Assembly (NCBI GenBank): GCA_947496865.1
Contig: CANMEE010000001.1
Span: forward strand, 1,169,501 to 1,233,500
DNA: 64,000 bases
Origin: an uncultured Sphingomonadaceae bacterium
Lineage (GTDB): Bacteria; Pseudomonadota; Alphaproteobacteria; Sphingomonadales; Sphingomonadaceae
Direction of reading: 5' to 3'
The position numbers and the translations under genes were made by a program. The notes beneath the pieces are model-generated. The model was given only the letters and a program-made list of their open reading frames with translations, was not told the origin of the DNA and did no database searches. Below, piece after piece: positions 53,701-62,107 of this stretch. Position 1 is the stretch's first letter; each line of letters opens with the position of its first letter.

Positions 53701-53998
53701 AAATCTGCGCAATGGCATGCCGATTGAAGAGGCGATTATTACAGGGGCCAAGTCCCGTTTCCGACCAATTATGCTGACCTCGCTCACCACCTTTTTGGGG
53801 GTTGCGCCGATCACGTTTGAAACCAGTATTCAGGCGCAGTTCCTAATTCCCATGTCGGCGAGTCTGGGTTTTGGTGTCCTGTTCGGCGCTTTCATCCTGC
53901 AGCTGTTAATTCCCGCGCTGGCGCTGCTTGAGCATCGCGGGAAGCGACGGGTTCAAGCGATGCTTGCCAACCGGAGCGGCCGCTTGATCGAAAGCTGA
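50753..53998 (+). CDS. RND-family efflux permease
   Basis: A 1081-residue AcrB-type proton antiporter. The TM4 Asp pair is in ALGLVVDDAIVVGENIYAQ near residue 422. Early sequence includes FPENSLDTVQVSVTYPGATPDEVEESIVQKIEEAVEAVDGVKKVKSNA, and later GEQEEQAESFADLGAAFLFALLAIYALLAIPFRSY. It completes the OMF-MFP-RND pump under TetR control. Its last codons and stop form one arm and loop of a hairpin shared with the convergent thioesterase gene. Substrates unknown. Confidence 0.94.
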   Translation: MTDGADQSSLPPSGPETPSKAVMEQTGFVAFMARNGVAANLLMVFFLIAGIASFGTIVQEVFPENSLDTVQVSVTYPGATPDEVEESIVQKIEEAVEAVDGVKKVKSNAYEGSGAVSVELELGTDIDRALDDVKAEIDQIQTFPDEAEEPDVRELTTRQSVVRIAIFGDVSETALKEVAYQLEDSLAALDDVSFVDTSSIRDYELSIEVPQNTLQAFGLSLNDISRTVAASSLDSPAGSIDTDTEEVRVRTIGQNYDQQNFEDIVLVSNENGALIRLGQVATIKDGFEDADLLPLYNGKPVAFVEVFRTSDERVLDVAAAVRGYLENDFKTTLPEGVSYAIWSDDSELLNDRLSLLLKNAAIGLFLVLLALTLFLDIRLAMWTAVGIGVTFVGAIYLLDLAGSSINMFSLFGFILALGLVVDDAIVVGENIYAQRENGRTGLGASITGARRVTVPVIFAVLTTVAAFSPLFAIGGVIGKLVADIPLVVIAVLALSLIECLLILPYHLSHLPAPGTPNLNIVTRFFERLQARVDKHYQAFVDGPLDRALNFSIRMPYVIVAGSVAILILFASFIPAGIIKTGFFPSVEADIVTASLEMPAGTTIEKTEEIARLIEAGGREAFAEYEAGQEEDEPSPLRGIFTSVGQAAASGGPEPNSGALSSNIASVQFSFVPGDQRALNAKEFESAWRDTVGPLVEVRSLVFASELISVGAPINVQLSDPDPAIVDAASKQLMADLARFSGVFDIETDQDEGLQEIQLRLKPAARTLGVTLQDVALQVRAAFFGSEALRVQRGREDVRVYIRLPEEERNSITDVERFRVRVAGGEVALATLADVSFGEAPSIIRRTDGRRITTITADLDEDVVTGQEIAEALNNEIMPRLQADYPQLLYTLGGEQEEQAESFADLGAAFLFALLAIYALLAIPFRSYVQPLIIMAVIPFGIIGALIGHILLGLQLVVLSIFGIIALSGVIVNGSLVMIDFINENLRNGMPIEEAIITGAKSRFRPIMLTSLTTFLGVAPITFETSIQAQFLIPMSASLGFGVLFGAFILQLLIPALALLEHRGKRRVQAMLANRSGRLIES

Positions 53999-54017
53999 TA
54001 CGCGGCCCGATCAAGCG
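53981..54017. terminator. Shared hairpin at convergent 3' ends
   Basis: CGCTTGATCG (53981-53990) and CGATCAAGCG (54008-54017) pair perfectly over ten bases with a 17-base loop. The stop codons of the RND gene (53996-53998) and of the thioesterase gene (54011-54013) both lie inside it. No T-run follows on either side, so termination strength is uncertain. Confidence 0.5.
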
Positions 54018-54823
54018 TAATAGGCAACGCTTTGCATGCCAGTGGCAACCAATTGGCGATCGCTGTTCCAGATGCTCATAAACTGGCTGCTGGCGCCATG
54101 ATCGGCATGATGGGTTTGCGAGTCGATCAACCACCATCCATCGGTTGTTGCCGGATGGTCGGCGATGATATTGACTTGCCAGTTCATCGAGCTGACCATC
54201 GCATTTTTATCGAGCAATCCCATGATCGACGGCGGCAGGCTGTCACCCATGCACAGGATTTCAGCAATGGGATCGAGGCCGGTACGATCTTTGAGTCGCA
54301 TCCAGCGCGTCAGCCGGTTGGTTTTGATACTGGTATCAATGCGCTTGCCGACAAATTCCATTTTGGACGTAAAAAATTGCTCGGGACCGCTATGCAGCTC
54401 CTCTGTGCTGGGCAGAGGCGGGAAATCTGGTTGCACCATATCATGGGTTTGAACCTCGGTATCGCGCTGGCTGGCAAAGATGAAATTGCAATGCAGGCCG
54501 AGACCTTTGTCGCCAAAAAGCTCGGACTGGACAAAAGCAGTGCTACGACCCCGCCGCAGCATTTTCGTCTGCGCTGTCAACGCGCCAAATAACGGCCCGG
54601 TAAAAGAAATTTGTGCCGAACGCAGCCCGGGCAGACTGTCTTCAATATGGCTCGCGGCGTGATAAGCGAGCGCTGTGGAGAGGCCGCCAAAAGCGGTCCG
54701 GCCTTGGGTCCATCCTTGAGGCAGGGCAATGGGATTAGCATCACCGCCTGGTCCACATTGCTCCAAAAGTTCGGCTAAACTCAACATTTTGTCGGTTTTT
54801 TCGGTCATCTGATCTGTCATCAC
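54011..54823 (-). CDS. Acyl-CoA thioesterase family protein (TesB-like double hotdog)
   Basis: A 270-residue protein with two hotdog halves. The first has LPQGWTQGRTAFGGLSTALAYHAA and GLRSAQISFTGPLFGALTAQTKMLRRGRSTAFVQSEL; the second has MSSMNWQVNIIADHPATTDGWWLIDSQTHHADHGASSQFMSIWNSDRQLVATGMQSVAYYA. The ending DR-x-LVATGMQSVAYY is typical of the thioesterase-like superfamily 3 proteins. It hydrolyses acyl-CoAs of unknown chain. Start uncertain: GTG 54823 is followed directly by ATG, and further ATGs follow in frame; none has a clear Shine-Dalgarno. Confidence 0.85.
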   Translation of the reverse strand: MMTDQMTEKTDKMLSLAELLEQCGPGGDANPIALPQGWTQGRTAFGGLSTALAYHAASHIEDSLPGLRSAQISFTGPLFGALTAQTKMLRRGRSTAFVQSELFGDKGLGLHCNFIFASQRDTEVQTHDMVQPDFPPLPSTEELHSGPEQFFTSKMEFVGKRIDTSIKTNRLTRWMRLKDRTGLDPIAEILCMGDSLPPSIMGLLDKNAMVSSMNWQVNIIADHPATTDGWWLIDSQTHHADHGASSQFMSIWNSDRQLVATGMQSVAYYA

Positions 54824-54875
54824 AGCGGCTTATCGCGGGAATTAAACGAAATCCACTAATAGATTGAAGCCGAGA

Positions 54876-54904
54876 TTTACATATTTCCCAACTTGCTCTA
54901 TATG
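54876..54904 (+). promoter_or_regulatory. Candidate ihfA-merR promoter
   Basis: TTTACA (54876-54881), 17 bases, TATATG (54899-54904), followed 40 bases later by the ihfA start. The -10 is the same hexamer as in the candidate rpoBC promoter. Confidence 0.55.
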
Positions 54905-54944
54905 AAGAGCTGTATTTTCAATCTCTTACTAGGAGATATTTCAT

Positions 54945-55244
54945 ATGAGTTACAGCAGCACTCTTACCCGGGCTGATCTTTCTGATACTATGAATCGCCA
55001 AGTTGGCCTTTCGCGCGCCGATAGCGCGGTGATGGTGGAATCAATTTTGGACCATATGATCAACGCATTGATCGATGGTGAAAATGTGAAAATTTCTGGC
55101 TTTGGCACCTTTGTCCTTCGCGACAAGGGAGAGCGCACCGGCCGCAATCCCAAAACGGGTGTGGAAGTTCCTATCGCCCCGCGCAGAGTCCTGACTTTCC
55201 GCGCCAGTCAGACAATGCGCGATCGCATTATCGCGGCTGGCTAG
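54945..55244 (+). CDS. ihfA: Integration host factor subunit alpha
   Basis: A 99-residue DNA-bending protein that pairs with IHF-beta. The core reads [48 protein letters not shown], containing the conserved GFGTF and the RxxRNPKTG arm with its intercalating proline. AGGAG is nine bases before the ATG. The merR-type gene follows after 20 bases, a pairing conserved in many alphaproteobacteria. Confidence 0.96.
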   Translation: MSYSSTLTRADLSDTMNRQVGLSRADSAVMVESILDHMINALIDGENVKISGFGTFVLRDKGERTGRNPKTGVEVPIAPRRVLTFRASQTMRDRIIAAG

Positions 55245-55264
55245 TCTGAAAGGTCGAGTATAGT

Positions 55265-55639
55265 ATGACCAAAGATAGCGGCGCTTTTCGGACCATTGGA
55301 GAGCTTTCCAAAGAGCTGAATATTAAACCCCATATATTGCGCTATTGGGAAGACCAATTTGGCATGCTCCGGCCTCTGAAACGGGCCGGCTCTCGCCGCC
55401 ATTATCGGCCAGAAGATGTCGAGATGGTGAAGACGATCAACCGCCTCCTCAATGAAGAAGGCTATACGATCAAAGGCGCACGTAAATCTTTGTCATCGCG
55501 CGACAAGGTGCCGGTTGAGGCTGCGCATGATGCTGCAGCCATTCCTATGGCCGCAAGTGTCAATGACGATGGTCGCGCGATGCTGAACGAGCTCAAAAAT
55601 ATCCGGGATCGCTTGTCGAGCGCGTTGAGCCAAGCCTAA
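55265..55639 (+). CDS. MerR-family transcriptional regulator
   Basis: A 124-residue regulator with an N-terminal MerR winged helix: FRTIGELSKELNIKPHILRYWEDQFGMLRPLKRAGSRRHYRPEDVEMVKTINRLLNEEGYTIKGARKSL (about 7-77). The rest is short and Ala-rich with a helical end, and no metal-binding cysteines are present, so it is not a metal sensor of the classical type. Cotranscribed with ihfA. Target unknown. Confidence 0.92.
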   Translation: MTKDSGAFRTIGELSKELNIKPHILRYWEDQFGMLRPLKRAGSRRHYRPEDVEMVKTINRLLNEEGYTIKGARKSLSSRDKVPVEAAHDAAAIPMAASVNDDGRAMLNELKNIRDRLSSALSQA

Positions 55640-55652
55640 CCGATAATGGTTT

Positions 55653-56279
55653 CTATAGTAATTCTAACGCTCTGAGCTCTTGTTCCAGCGCCGTTGCGTC
55701 CTGAAAATGATGCCCTTTGATACCAAGCGCTTCGCTGCCTTCGATATTCTCCAGTCGATCATCAATGAACAGGCATTGCCCCGCCGCAACACCAAAGCGG
55801 TTGAGTGCCAATTGATATATTGCAGCATCCGGTTTTAGCAGTTTTTCATCGCCTGATACGACTATATCTGTGAAGAGCTCGAAAACCGGCGCTGTGGGGA
55901 GAAAGTCCTGCCAGAATTCCGAACCGAAATTGGTAATGCCGAATATTGGCACATTTTGCGCCGCAAGCCTTTCCACCAGTTCCAGTGAGCCGTGGACCGG
56001 CCCCGGGATAGTTTCATTGAACCGGGCGGCATAAGCGTTGATATGGGCTTCATATTGAGGAAATTGTGCGATGCGTTCCGGCACCATGTCTTTGAGCGCT
56101 CGGCCTGCATCATGCTCGAAATGCCATTCTGGCGTTACGACATTTTCCAGAAACCAATCCAGTTCCTGTTTGTCGTCGATCAACTTTTCAAACAGGCAGC
56201 GTAAATCCCAGCGATAGAGGACATTGCCTACATCGAATATAACCGTGTCGATTTTGGATATGGCAGTCGTTTCTGCCAC
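55653..56279 (-). CDS. HAD-superfamily (subclass IA) phosphatase-like hydrolase
   Basis: A 208-residue HAD protein. Motif I is VIFDVGNVLYRWD near residue 14; the second position of the usual DxD is Gly, as in YihX-like members, and an Asp lies further on (RWD). Motif II lies in FGITNFG, motif III in KLLKPDAAIY and motif IV in CLFIDDRLENI. Likely a small-metabolite phosphatase or dehalogenase-type enzyme. GTG start at 56279 with no clear Shine-Dalgarno, nine bases after the rpmJ stop, so it may be read from the rpmJ transcript. Confidence 0.87.
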   Translation of the reverse strand: MAETTAISKIDTVIFDVGNVLYRWDLRCLFEKLIDDKQELDWFLENVVTPEWHFEHDAGRALKDMVPERIAQFPQYEAHINAYAARFNETIPGPVHGSLELVERLAAQNVPIFGITNFGSEFWQDFLPTAPVFELFTDIVVSGDEKLLKPDAAIYQLALNRFGVAAGQCLFIDDRLENIEGSEALGIKGHHFQDATALEQELRALELL

Positions 56280-56288
56280 GAGACGAAT

Positions 56289-56414
56289 TTAGCCTTGGCG
56301 AGCTTTAAACCGACGATTCGTTTTGTTGATCACATAGGTGCGGCCACGACGACGGATCACGCGGCAGTCCCGATGACGGTTTTTGAGCGACTTCAAAGAG
56401 TTGCGGACTTTCAT
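56289..56414 (-). CDS. rpmJ: 50S ribosomal protein L36
   Basis: A 41-residue protein, [20 protein letters not shown]..., of the C-minus type: the zinc-binding CxxC...CxxxxH pattern is lost, with one Cys left, and it ends NRRFKARQG. In-frame upstream sequence to 56507 is not L36 and is rejected. A promoter (56479-56507) lies directly upstream. The HAD gene follows by nine bases. Confidence 0.95.
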   Translation of the reverse strand: MKVRNSLKSLKNRHRDCRVIRRRGRTYVINKTNRRFKARQG

Positions 56415-56478
56415 TTTGGTACCACGCCTTAATCTAAATATGAATTTCTTGAACAGCCTTGGCCGTATGCAGACGGTG

Positions 56479-56507
56479 CAGTTACGGTCGTCATCCGCCA
56501 AAGTCAA
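56479..56507 (-). promoter_or_regulatory. Candidate rpmJ promoter
   Basis: Minus strand TTGACT (56502-56507), 17 bases, TAACTG (56479-56484), about 65 bases before the rpmJ start. The -35 is good and the -10 weak. Confidence 0.35.
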
Positions 56508-56512
56508 GCATT

Positions 56513-56530
56513 GCGGGGCTCATTCCCCGC
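56513..56530 (-). other. Hairpin at the galE stop
   Basis: GCGGGG (56513-56518) and CCCCGC (56525-56530) pair around CTCATT. The galE stop codon lies in the loop region. No T-run follows on the minus strand, so it is not a standard terminator. Confidence 0.35.
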
Positions 56531-57524
56531 GAATTTCGCCCAATTTACGTTCCCAAGCCAATGCATGGTTCACAATTTTGTCCAAATCCGCATATTGTGG
56601 CTGCCAGGGGAAGCTTTTCATGATCGCCCGATTGTCTGAAATTAGCGAATCGGGATCACCGGCGCGGCGACCCTCCAATTTTCTGGAAATCTTGCTGTTG
56701 GTCGCCCGGTCGACGGCATCCAGCACCTCCAACACCGAAAATCCTCGACCATAGCCGCAATTGAGCAAATGGTTCTGGTCAGGATCGGCTATTAAAGCGT
56801 CCAGCGCGAGGACATGGGCTGCAGCCAGATCCGAAACATGGATATAATCGCGCACGCCCGTTCCATCGGGTGTGTCATAATCTGTACCAAATACAGCAAC
56901 ACTATCGCGTTTGCCCAGAGCGGCTTCGCCAGCAACCTTTATGAGATGCGTTGCCCCTGCGGTAGATTGGCCGGTCCGGCCTTCAGGATCAGCGCCTGCG
57001 ACATTGAAATAGCGCAAGGCGCAGAAGTTGAACTCGTGGGCTGCGGACACGTCTCGCAACATGTGCTCAGTCATTAATTTCGACATGCCATAAGGATTAA
57101 TCGGGACTTGCGGCGTATCTTCTTTCACCGGACTTTCTTCGGGAATGCCATAGGTTGCCGCTGTCGATGAGAAGATGAAATGCTTCACGCCATTATTGAC
57201 GGCCGATTCGATCAGGCTGCGGCTTTTGGCACTGTTATTATCATAATATTTGAGCGGATTTTCCACCGATTCCGGAACGACGACCGACCCAGCAAAATGC
57301 ATGATCGCACCAATATTCTGCTCTTTGACAATTTTCGCAACAAGCGCGCTGTCCGCGACATTGCCTTCATAAAAAGGGACATCATCCGGTACCGCCCAGC
57401 GAAAGCCGGTCACAAGATTATCAATTACAGCTACCGGCCAGCCGGCATCTTTAAGCGCCAAAACGGCGTGACTGCCGATATAACCGGCCCCGCCAGTAAC
57501 CAATATTGTGAAGCGATCCGGCAT
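56520..57524 (-). CDS. galE: UDP-glucose 4-epimerase
   Basis: Interconverts UDP-glucose and UDP-galactose for surface polysaccharides. The 334-residue extended SDR has the NAD motif TGGAGYIGSHA (10-20), the catalytic YGMSK (Tyr145, Lys149), FSSTAATYG with the catalytic Ser/Thr, and DGTGVRDYIHVSDLA plus NCGYGRGFSVLEV, which are GalE marks. GAGGAG lies five bases before the ATG. It is followed by rpmJ and the HAD gene on the same strand, though rpmJ seems to have its own promoter. Confidence 0.95.
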   Translation of the reverse strand: MPDRFTILVTGGAGYIGSHAVLALKDAGWPVAVIDNLVTGFRWAVPDDVPFYEGNVADSALVAKIVKEQNIGAIMHFAGSVVVPESVENPLKYYDNNSAKSRSLIESAVNNGVKHFIFSSTAATYGIPEESPVKEDTPQVPINPYGMSKLMTEHMLRDVSAAHEFNFCALRYFNVAGADPEGRTGQSTAGATHLIKVAGEAALGKRDSVAVFGTDYDTPDGTGVRDYIHVSDLAAAHVLALDALIADPDQNHLLNCGYGRGFSVLEVLDAVDRATNSKISRKLEGRRAGDPDSLISDNRAIMKSFPWQPQYADLDKIVNHALAWERKLGEIRGE

Positions 57525-57673
57525 AATGTCTCCTCAAAAGGTGATAGGTCCAGCGTTATAGCGGGCAAATATCGTCATTCGGTTAACCATAGAGCCATGC
57601 CGATGCAATTATTTACGTTGATATGTCAGAATTTGGGCTAAGATGGCGCACAGTTGGTCGGGAGTTGAAAAAT

Positions 57674-58276
57674 ATGTCACTGAAAAAGCTATTTGGAATC
57701 GCAACTTTATCTTTGTCGATGACCGCGTGCGTCGCGACCGTACCGCCGGTGGACGTCACTCGTTTTCACAATGCGCAGGATAGGCAAATATCCACCGGCA
57801 CGATCGCGATTGTTTCGTCATCGGATGTGAGTGAAGGCCGAACGCTGGAACAGGGCGCTTATGAAGCTGCGGTCCGACGAGAATTGCAGCGGATTGGGTT
57901 TTCCGACCCTGGCACGGATGCGGCAAACGGCGAATATGTCGCCCGCGTCTCTGTCGAACAAAGCCGGCTATCTGCTGGTGGTGGCCGTTCTCCGGTGTCG
58001 GTTGGCGTAGGCGGTAGCACCGGCAGTTATGGATCTGGACTTGGCGTGGGGATCGGGATTAATTTGAGCGGAAAGCCCAAGGATAAAATTGCAACCGAAT
58101 TGTCCGTCCGCATCACGCGCCGCGCGGATGGTCAGGCTATTTGGGAAGGGCGTTCATCGGTAGAGGCCAAAGACGGCTCACCGGCGTCACAACCTGGTCT
58201 GGCAGCCGCTAAATTGGCTGAAGCGTTATTCAGGGACTTCCCCGGAGAGTCAGGAACCACTATCAGGGTGCCATGA
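57674..58276 (+). CDS. DUF4136-type lipoprotein
   Basis: A 200-residue lipoprotein: signal peptide with lipobox MTAC (Cys19), then the DUF4136 core [10 protein letters not shown] and [16 protein letters not shown] glycine-rich stretch ([32 protein letters not shown]) is typical of the family, and [23 protein letters not shown] follows. ATG 57674 follows GGGAG; an upstream in-frame start at 57623 is rejected because the signal peptide would be displaced. Its stop overlaps the start of the M14 gene (ATGA). Role unknown; an envelope function is expected. Confidence 0.82.
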   Translation: MSLKKLFGIATLSLSMTACVATVPPVDVTRFHNAQDRQISTGTIAIVSSSDVSEGRTLEQGAYEAAVRRELQRIGFSDPGTDAANGEYVARVSVEQSRLSAGGGRSPVSVGVGGSTGSYGSGLGVGIGINLSGKPKDKIATELSVRITRRADGQAIWEGRSSVEAKDGSPASQPGLAAAKLAEALFRDFPGESGTTIRVP

Positions 58277-59406
58277 GCACCAGAGATATCCAGATCACCG
58301 CCGCTTTTGATAGCGGAAACATCAACGTCCATGAAATTGCCGGCACAAAAGCCGAGCTGTCGATTCGCAAAGACAAAGACAGTGAATTTTCTCAGTGGTT
58401 TCACTGTCGCGTCACATGCGAAATCGGCGATACGCTGGAATTGAATATCAACGGCCTGAAAGAGTCCGCTTATCCGCAAGGATGGCCCGATTATAATGCC
58501 TGTGTCAGCGAAGACCGGGATTATTGGGGTCGTGCCGACAGCAGCTATGATGAAGATAAAGGCACGCTGTCGATCAGCTATACCGCCACCAGCAATATCG
58601 TCTGGTTCGCCTATTTCGCGCCCTACAGTATGGACCGCCATCATGACCTGATCGCCGAAATGGCTTCCGTCGAAGGCGTCACATGCCGCACTTTGGGGCA
58701 TAGCCTGGAAGGTCAGCCGATAGATTGCATTGAAATGGGTGAAGGCGAAAAACAAGTCTGGCTCTACGCCCGCCAACATCCCGGTGAGAGCATGGCGGAA
58801 TGGTGGGCGGAAGGCGTGCTGGAAATGCTTGCCGATCCTGCGGAGCCGCATGGGCGGGCTTTATTGCAAAAATGCCGATTCCATATCGTGCCGAATATGA
58901 ACCCGGATGGTTCATTTCGCGGCCATTTGCGGACCAATTATGCTGGAACCAACCTGAACCGCGAATGGCATGAACCCAGCGCAGAGAAAAGCCCGGAAGT
59001 CTTGTGCGTCCGCAATGCGATGGATGAGAGCGGTGTCGATTTCGCGATAGATGCCCATGGCGATGAAGCCATACCGGCGGTATTTATCGCTGGCTTTGAA
59101 GGCATCCCCAGCTGGACAGAAAAACTGGGCCGCAATTATAACGCCTATCGCGACCGACTGGCTGTCCGAACACCAGACTTCCAAACGAAGCTCGGCTATC
59201 CCACGGCGGCCAAAGGCAAGGCCAATCTCTCCATGTCGACGAACCAAGTAGCAGAACGTTTCGGCGCGGTGGCGATGACTTTGGAAATGCCATTCAAAGA
59301 CAATCGGGACCTGCCGGATATGGAACAAGGCTGGTCGCCCGAGCGTTGCAAATTGCTGGCGCGCGAATGTCTAGCAACATTGGCCGAAATGATTGATGAG
59401 ATTTAA
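58273..59406 (+). CDS. M14-family carboxypeptidase
   Basis: A 377-residue zinc carboxypeptidase resembling the cytosolic carboxypeptidase (CCP/AGBL-like) branch of M14. An N-terminal beta domain (1-120) precedes the catalytic part. Zinc ligands His169 and Glu172 lie in ARQHPGES and His262 in [30 protein letters not shown] holds substrate-carboxylate binders; the catalytic base is Glu338 in TLEMPF. No signal peptide, so cytoplasmic. It is coupled to the DUF4136 lipoprotein gene by a four-base overlap, an odd pairing of an envelope protein with a cytoplasmic peptidase. Bacterial members may trim C-terminal Glu or Lys or act on peptidoglycan-like peptides. Confidence 0.9.
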   Translation: MSTRDIQITAAFDSGNINVHEIAGTKAELSIRKDKDSEFSQWFHCRVTCEIGDTLELNINGLKESAYPQGWPDYNACVSEDRDYWGRADSSYDEDKGTLSISYTATSNIVWFAYFAPYSMDRHHDLIAEMASVEGVTCRTLGHSLEGQPIDCIEMGEGEKQVWLYARQHPGESMAEWWAEGVLEMLADPAEPHGRALLQKCRFHIVPNMNPDGSFRGHLRTNYAGTNLNREWHEPSAEKSPEVLCVRNAMDESGVDFAIDAHGDEAIPAVFIAGFEGIPSWTEKLGRNYNAYRDRLAVRTPDFQTKLGYPTAAKGKANLSMSTNQVAERFGAVAMTLEMPFKDNRDLPDMEQGWSPERCKLLARECLATLAEMIDEI

Positions 59407-59453
59407 CGCGCTTTGAGCGCCAAACCAAAGCAAGTGGCGGATAGGTAATATCG

Positions 59454-61361
59454 TCAGGATGCTTTTTCGACCCTGATATTATCCCTCTCATGTTCAAATT
59501 CTGGCACCAATATTTTGAGAAGCGCGATGGCTTCGTCCGAATTGCGGCATTTTCTGATTTGATCCAATAGCTGGTCCAGATCAGCCTGTCCCAAATGACC
59601 TTCGCGGGCCATCATGATCCGATTATGAACCGTCGGTTGCGGATCATTGCCGATAATCAGCTCTTCATATAGCTTTTCGCCGGGACGCAGGCCGACTTCC
59701 TCGATTTCAATATCACCATCTGGATCGGCGTCGTCACGGATGGTTAAACCGGACAGCTGGACCATCGTCTTCGCCAAATCGATAATCCGTACCGATTTCC
59801 CCATATCCAGAACGAAAACCTCGCCGCCTTTGGCCATGCCGCCCGCCTGAATAACCAACTGTGCTGCTTCAGGGATCGTCATGAAATAGCGTGTCACGTC
59901 CCGATGGGTCAGCGTAATCGGGCCGCCCATCTCAATCTGTTGTCGGAACAAGGGAACCACTGAACCACTGGATCCCAAGACATTGCCAAAGCGAACCATG
60001 GAGAAGCTGGTTTCACTGGCTTCTGCAAATAACTGAACAATCTGTTCTGCACCCCGTTTGGTTGCCCCCATAACGTTGGTGGGGCGCACTGCCTTATCCG
60101 TACTGATCAGAATGAAATCTCTGGCTTTTGCCACATGAGCCGCCTTGGCCACCTCATAGGTTCCCAATATATTATTTCTGATGCCCTCAACGGGATTAGC
60201 CTCGACCAGCGGCACATGCTTAAAGGCTGCCGCATGGAAAACCGTATCTGGTTGCCAAAAAGCAAAAACTTCCGCTAGACGATTTGCATCCGCAACCGAC
60301 CCAAGCACAGGGATCAGGTCCATATTCTCAAGATCATTATCTTTCGAATATTTTCTGAGTTCCTTTTCGATAGCGTAAAGCGAGAATTCCGACAGTTCGA
60401 ACAAAATCAACTGATTTGCGCCGAATTTTGCGATTTGCCGACAAAGTTCACTGCCGATAGAGCCGCCCGCGCCAGTGACCATGACCCTTTTGCCAACGAT
60501 GGTCCGGCCTAAAAGCAATTCATTCGGCGCGACGGGTTCACGGCCAAGCAGATCTTCGATATCCAGCTCGCGAATATCGTTAAACGATACCTGACCGTCC
60601 ATTATATCCTTCATATTCGGCAAAGTTTGGACATGAACTTTAAACTGCTGAATCTGATCAACAATAGCGCGACGCTTTTTGCGAGAGATTTTCGGAAGCG
60701 CTAGCAAGATGTCAGTGACGGCATATTTGTTGATGGTCTCTGGCAAACTACCGCTCCAAAAAACCCTGTCGCCATCAAGTTTTTGTCCATCCAGACGCCG
60801 ATCATCATCGACATAGCCGCGCAACTTCATGGCTGGCTCAGACCGCATGGATGATGCTAATTGCTGACCAGCACTGCCGGCACCGTAGATTAGAACCGTC
60901 TTAACCTGCCCACCAAAACGGTTGCGTCCCAGAATATCAACCATCAAATAGCGCGCTGTAACGCGTGAAAAACCAACCATAATAAAGAAGATAATGGGTT
61001 GAATAACCCCAATAGTCCGGGGGACGCCAGCCATTCCGATGACTGAAAAAATGGCGACCATGGGAAGCCCGTAAATGATAAAAGCCCTGACCAGGGTCTT
61101 CATCATGCCAGAGCCGGCGTAACGAAAAATCGCATTGTAAACACCCAGAAAGTAGAACACCGGTATCATCGTCAACAACGCGACCAGTACGACTTTCTGG
61201 ATTGCTAAATCCCAATATACCCAGACGCCGATACGTAAGGAATATGCTATCCATATAGACTGGATGCATAGGATCATATCTAGAACCAACACGATAGCCT
61301 GCTTCTGCCAGCGTGAGATATTAGCTATTTTTCCTAAAATAGCGGTGATCAAGGCGGTCAT
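59454..61361 (-). CDS. FlaA1/WbpM-type nucleotide-sugar 4,6-dehydratase, membrane-bound
   Basis: A 635-residue polysaccharide-biosynthesis protein. Four N-terminal helices (residues 20-130) are followed by a CoA-binding-like domain (TVLIYGAGSAGQQLAS, about 155) and then the extended SDR: VMVTGAGGSIGSELC (294-308), STDKAVRPTN (420-429) and MGATK (431-435), with the Asp/Lys residues of the UDP-GlcNAc 4,6- (or 5-inverting) dehydratase group. It supplies deoxy-sugar precursors for O-antigen, capsule or exopolysaccharide. It stands at the edge of a polysaccharide locus; an 850-base non-coding stretch separates it from the EPS regulator and wecB genes on the other strand. Confidence 0.93.
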   Translation of the reverse strand: MTALITAILGKIANISRWQKQAIVLVLDMILCIQSIWIAYSLRIGVWVYWDLAIQKVVLVALLTMIPVFYFLGVYNAIFRYAGSGMMKTLVRAFIIYGLPMVAIFSVIGMAGVPRTIGVIQPIIFFIMVGFSRVTARYLMVDILGRNRFGGQVKTVLIYGAGSAGQQLASSMRSEPAMKLRGYVDDDRRLDGQKLDGDRVFWSGSLPETINKYAVTDILLALPKISRKKRRAIVDQIQQFKVHVQTLPNMKDIMDGQVSFNDIRELDIEDLLGREPVAPNELLLGRTIVGKRVMVTGAGGSIGSELCRQIAKFGANQLILFELSEFSLYAIEKELRKYSKDNDLENMDLIPVLGSVADANRLAEVFAFWQPDTVFHAAAFKHVPLVEANPVEGIRNNILGTYEVAKAAHVAKARDFILISTDKAVRPTNVMGATKRGAEQIVQLFAEASETSFSMVRFGNVLGSSGSVVPLFRQQIEMGGPITLTHRDVTRYFMTIPEAAQLVIQAGGMAKGGEVFVLDMGKSVRIIDLAKTMVQLSGLTIRDDADPDGDIEIEEVGLRPGEKLYEELIIGNDPQPTVHNRIMMAREGHLGQADLDQLLDQIRKCRNSDEAIALLKILVPEFEHERDNIRVEKAS

Positions 61362-61482
61362 GACTTCGATTTTCTAAAATCCTAGATTAGTTGAACCGCG
61401 ACATTAAAAATAATCATTTTCTAGTAGCCGATTTGGCGGCATTTTCCAAATGTTTCGGCTTCATCATTCTCTTCTGCATGCT

Positions 61483-61553
61483 GTTCTATTGGGATCTTGC
61501 GGCGTGCTGATGGGTTAGCACATGAAATTTTCACCCGATTCCATCAATAGAAC
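61483..61553. repeat. Nested inverted repeat
   Basis: Outer arms GTTCTATTG (61483-61491) and CAATAGAAC (61545-61553) pair perfectly; inside them GTGCT (61504-61508) pairs with AGCAC (61517-61521). It could fold as a 71-base structured RNA or be a protein-binding repeat. No transposase is nearby. Confidence 0.4.
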
Positions 61554-62011
61554 ACAGAATGAACCATAGAGCCGCTGCGATAAGTCGTTCTTCTTGGAAG
61601 GAAATCTTGATCGGGCAAGCGCTGCAGATAAGCGACGACGAAACTAGCAATAGGCAAACCTATTTCACGCAGTGTCGAAATAGCCCGTGTTGGTAAAAGG
61701 AGTAGCTATAGAAATTGACTTCAACCAGCGACGCAAAAGCGATCCACGATCAGCATCTCATCCAAAGCGTTTCCAGACAATAGGCTTCTTTCATTATGTC
61801 CCAAATTGAACAGCGAAGCTTTTTGAAAGGGTGTATGACTTACTGACGAGGGGCGGCAGCCAAGATGTCATCTGCCTATTCTAGTTATGGTTTTCTACCA
61901 ATGGCAGGGGCAGGCCACCAACCCCGAAGGGGCTTTCTAACAGACAAATATATTTATGCTGTAAGCTGCTGGGTCGCGAATATCTAGCCACGCGATAGGA
62001 GCAGGCTGGGG

Positions 62012-62104
62012 ATGCTTGAGGTTAAGAAATTCTCGAAAAAATTCAGGTCGCGGGATTTCTTAGGGTTGTCGAATCTGATTTATCACACTATTGTTCAAAA
62101 TTGA
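62012..62104 (+). CDS. Possible small leader ORF (30 residues)
   Basis: ATG 62012 opens MLEVKKFSKKFRSRDFLGLS... ending at TGA inside the TGTTCAA palindrome. AGGAG lies ten bases upstream, a long but usable spacing. The peptide is basic and amphipathic-looking. Without comparison it cannot be told from chance. Confidence 0.15.
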   Translation: MLEVKKFSKKFRSRDFLGLSNLIYHTIVQN

Positions 62105-62107
62105 ACA
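62092..62107. promoter_or_regulatory. Palindrome upstream of the EPS regulator
   Basis: TGTTCAA (62092-62098) and TTGAACA (62101-62107) pair perfectly around AA, about 110 bases before the EPS MarR start. It suits a winged-helix dimer, possibly the MarR protein encoded next. Confidence 0.45.

Noticed and set aside
61483..61553. Inverted repeat as insertion-sequence ends
   Set aside because: Only 71 bases in total, no target duplication seen and no transposase nearby.
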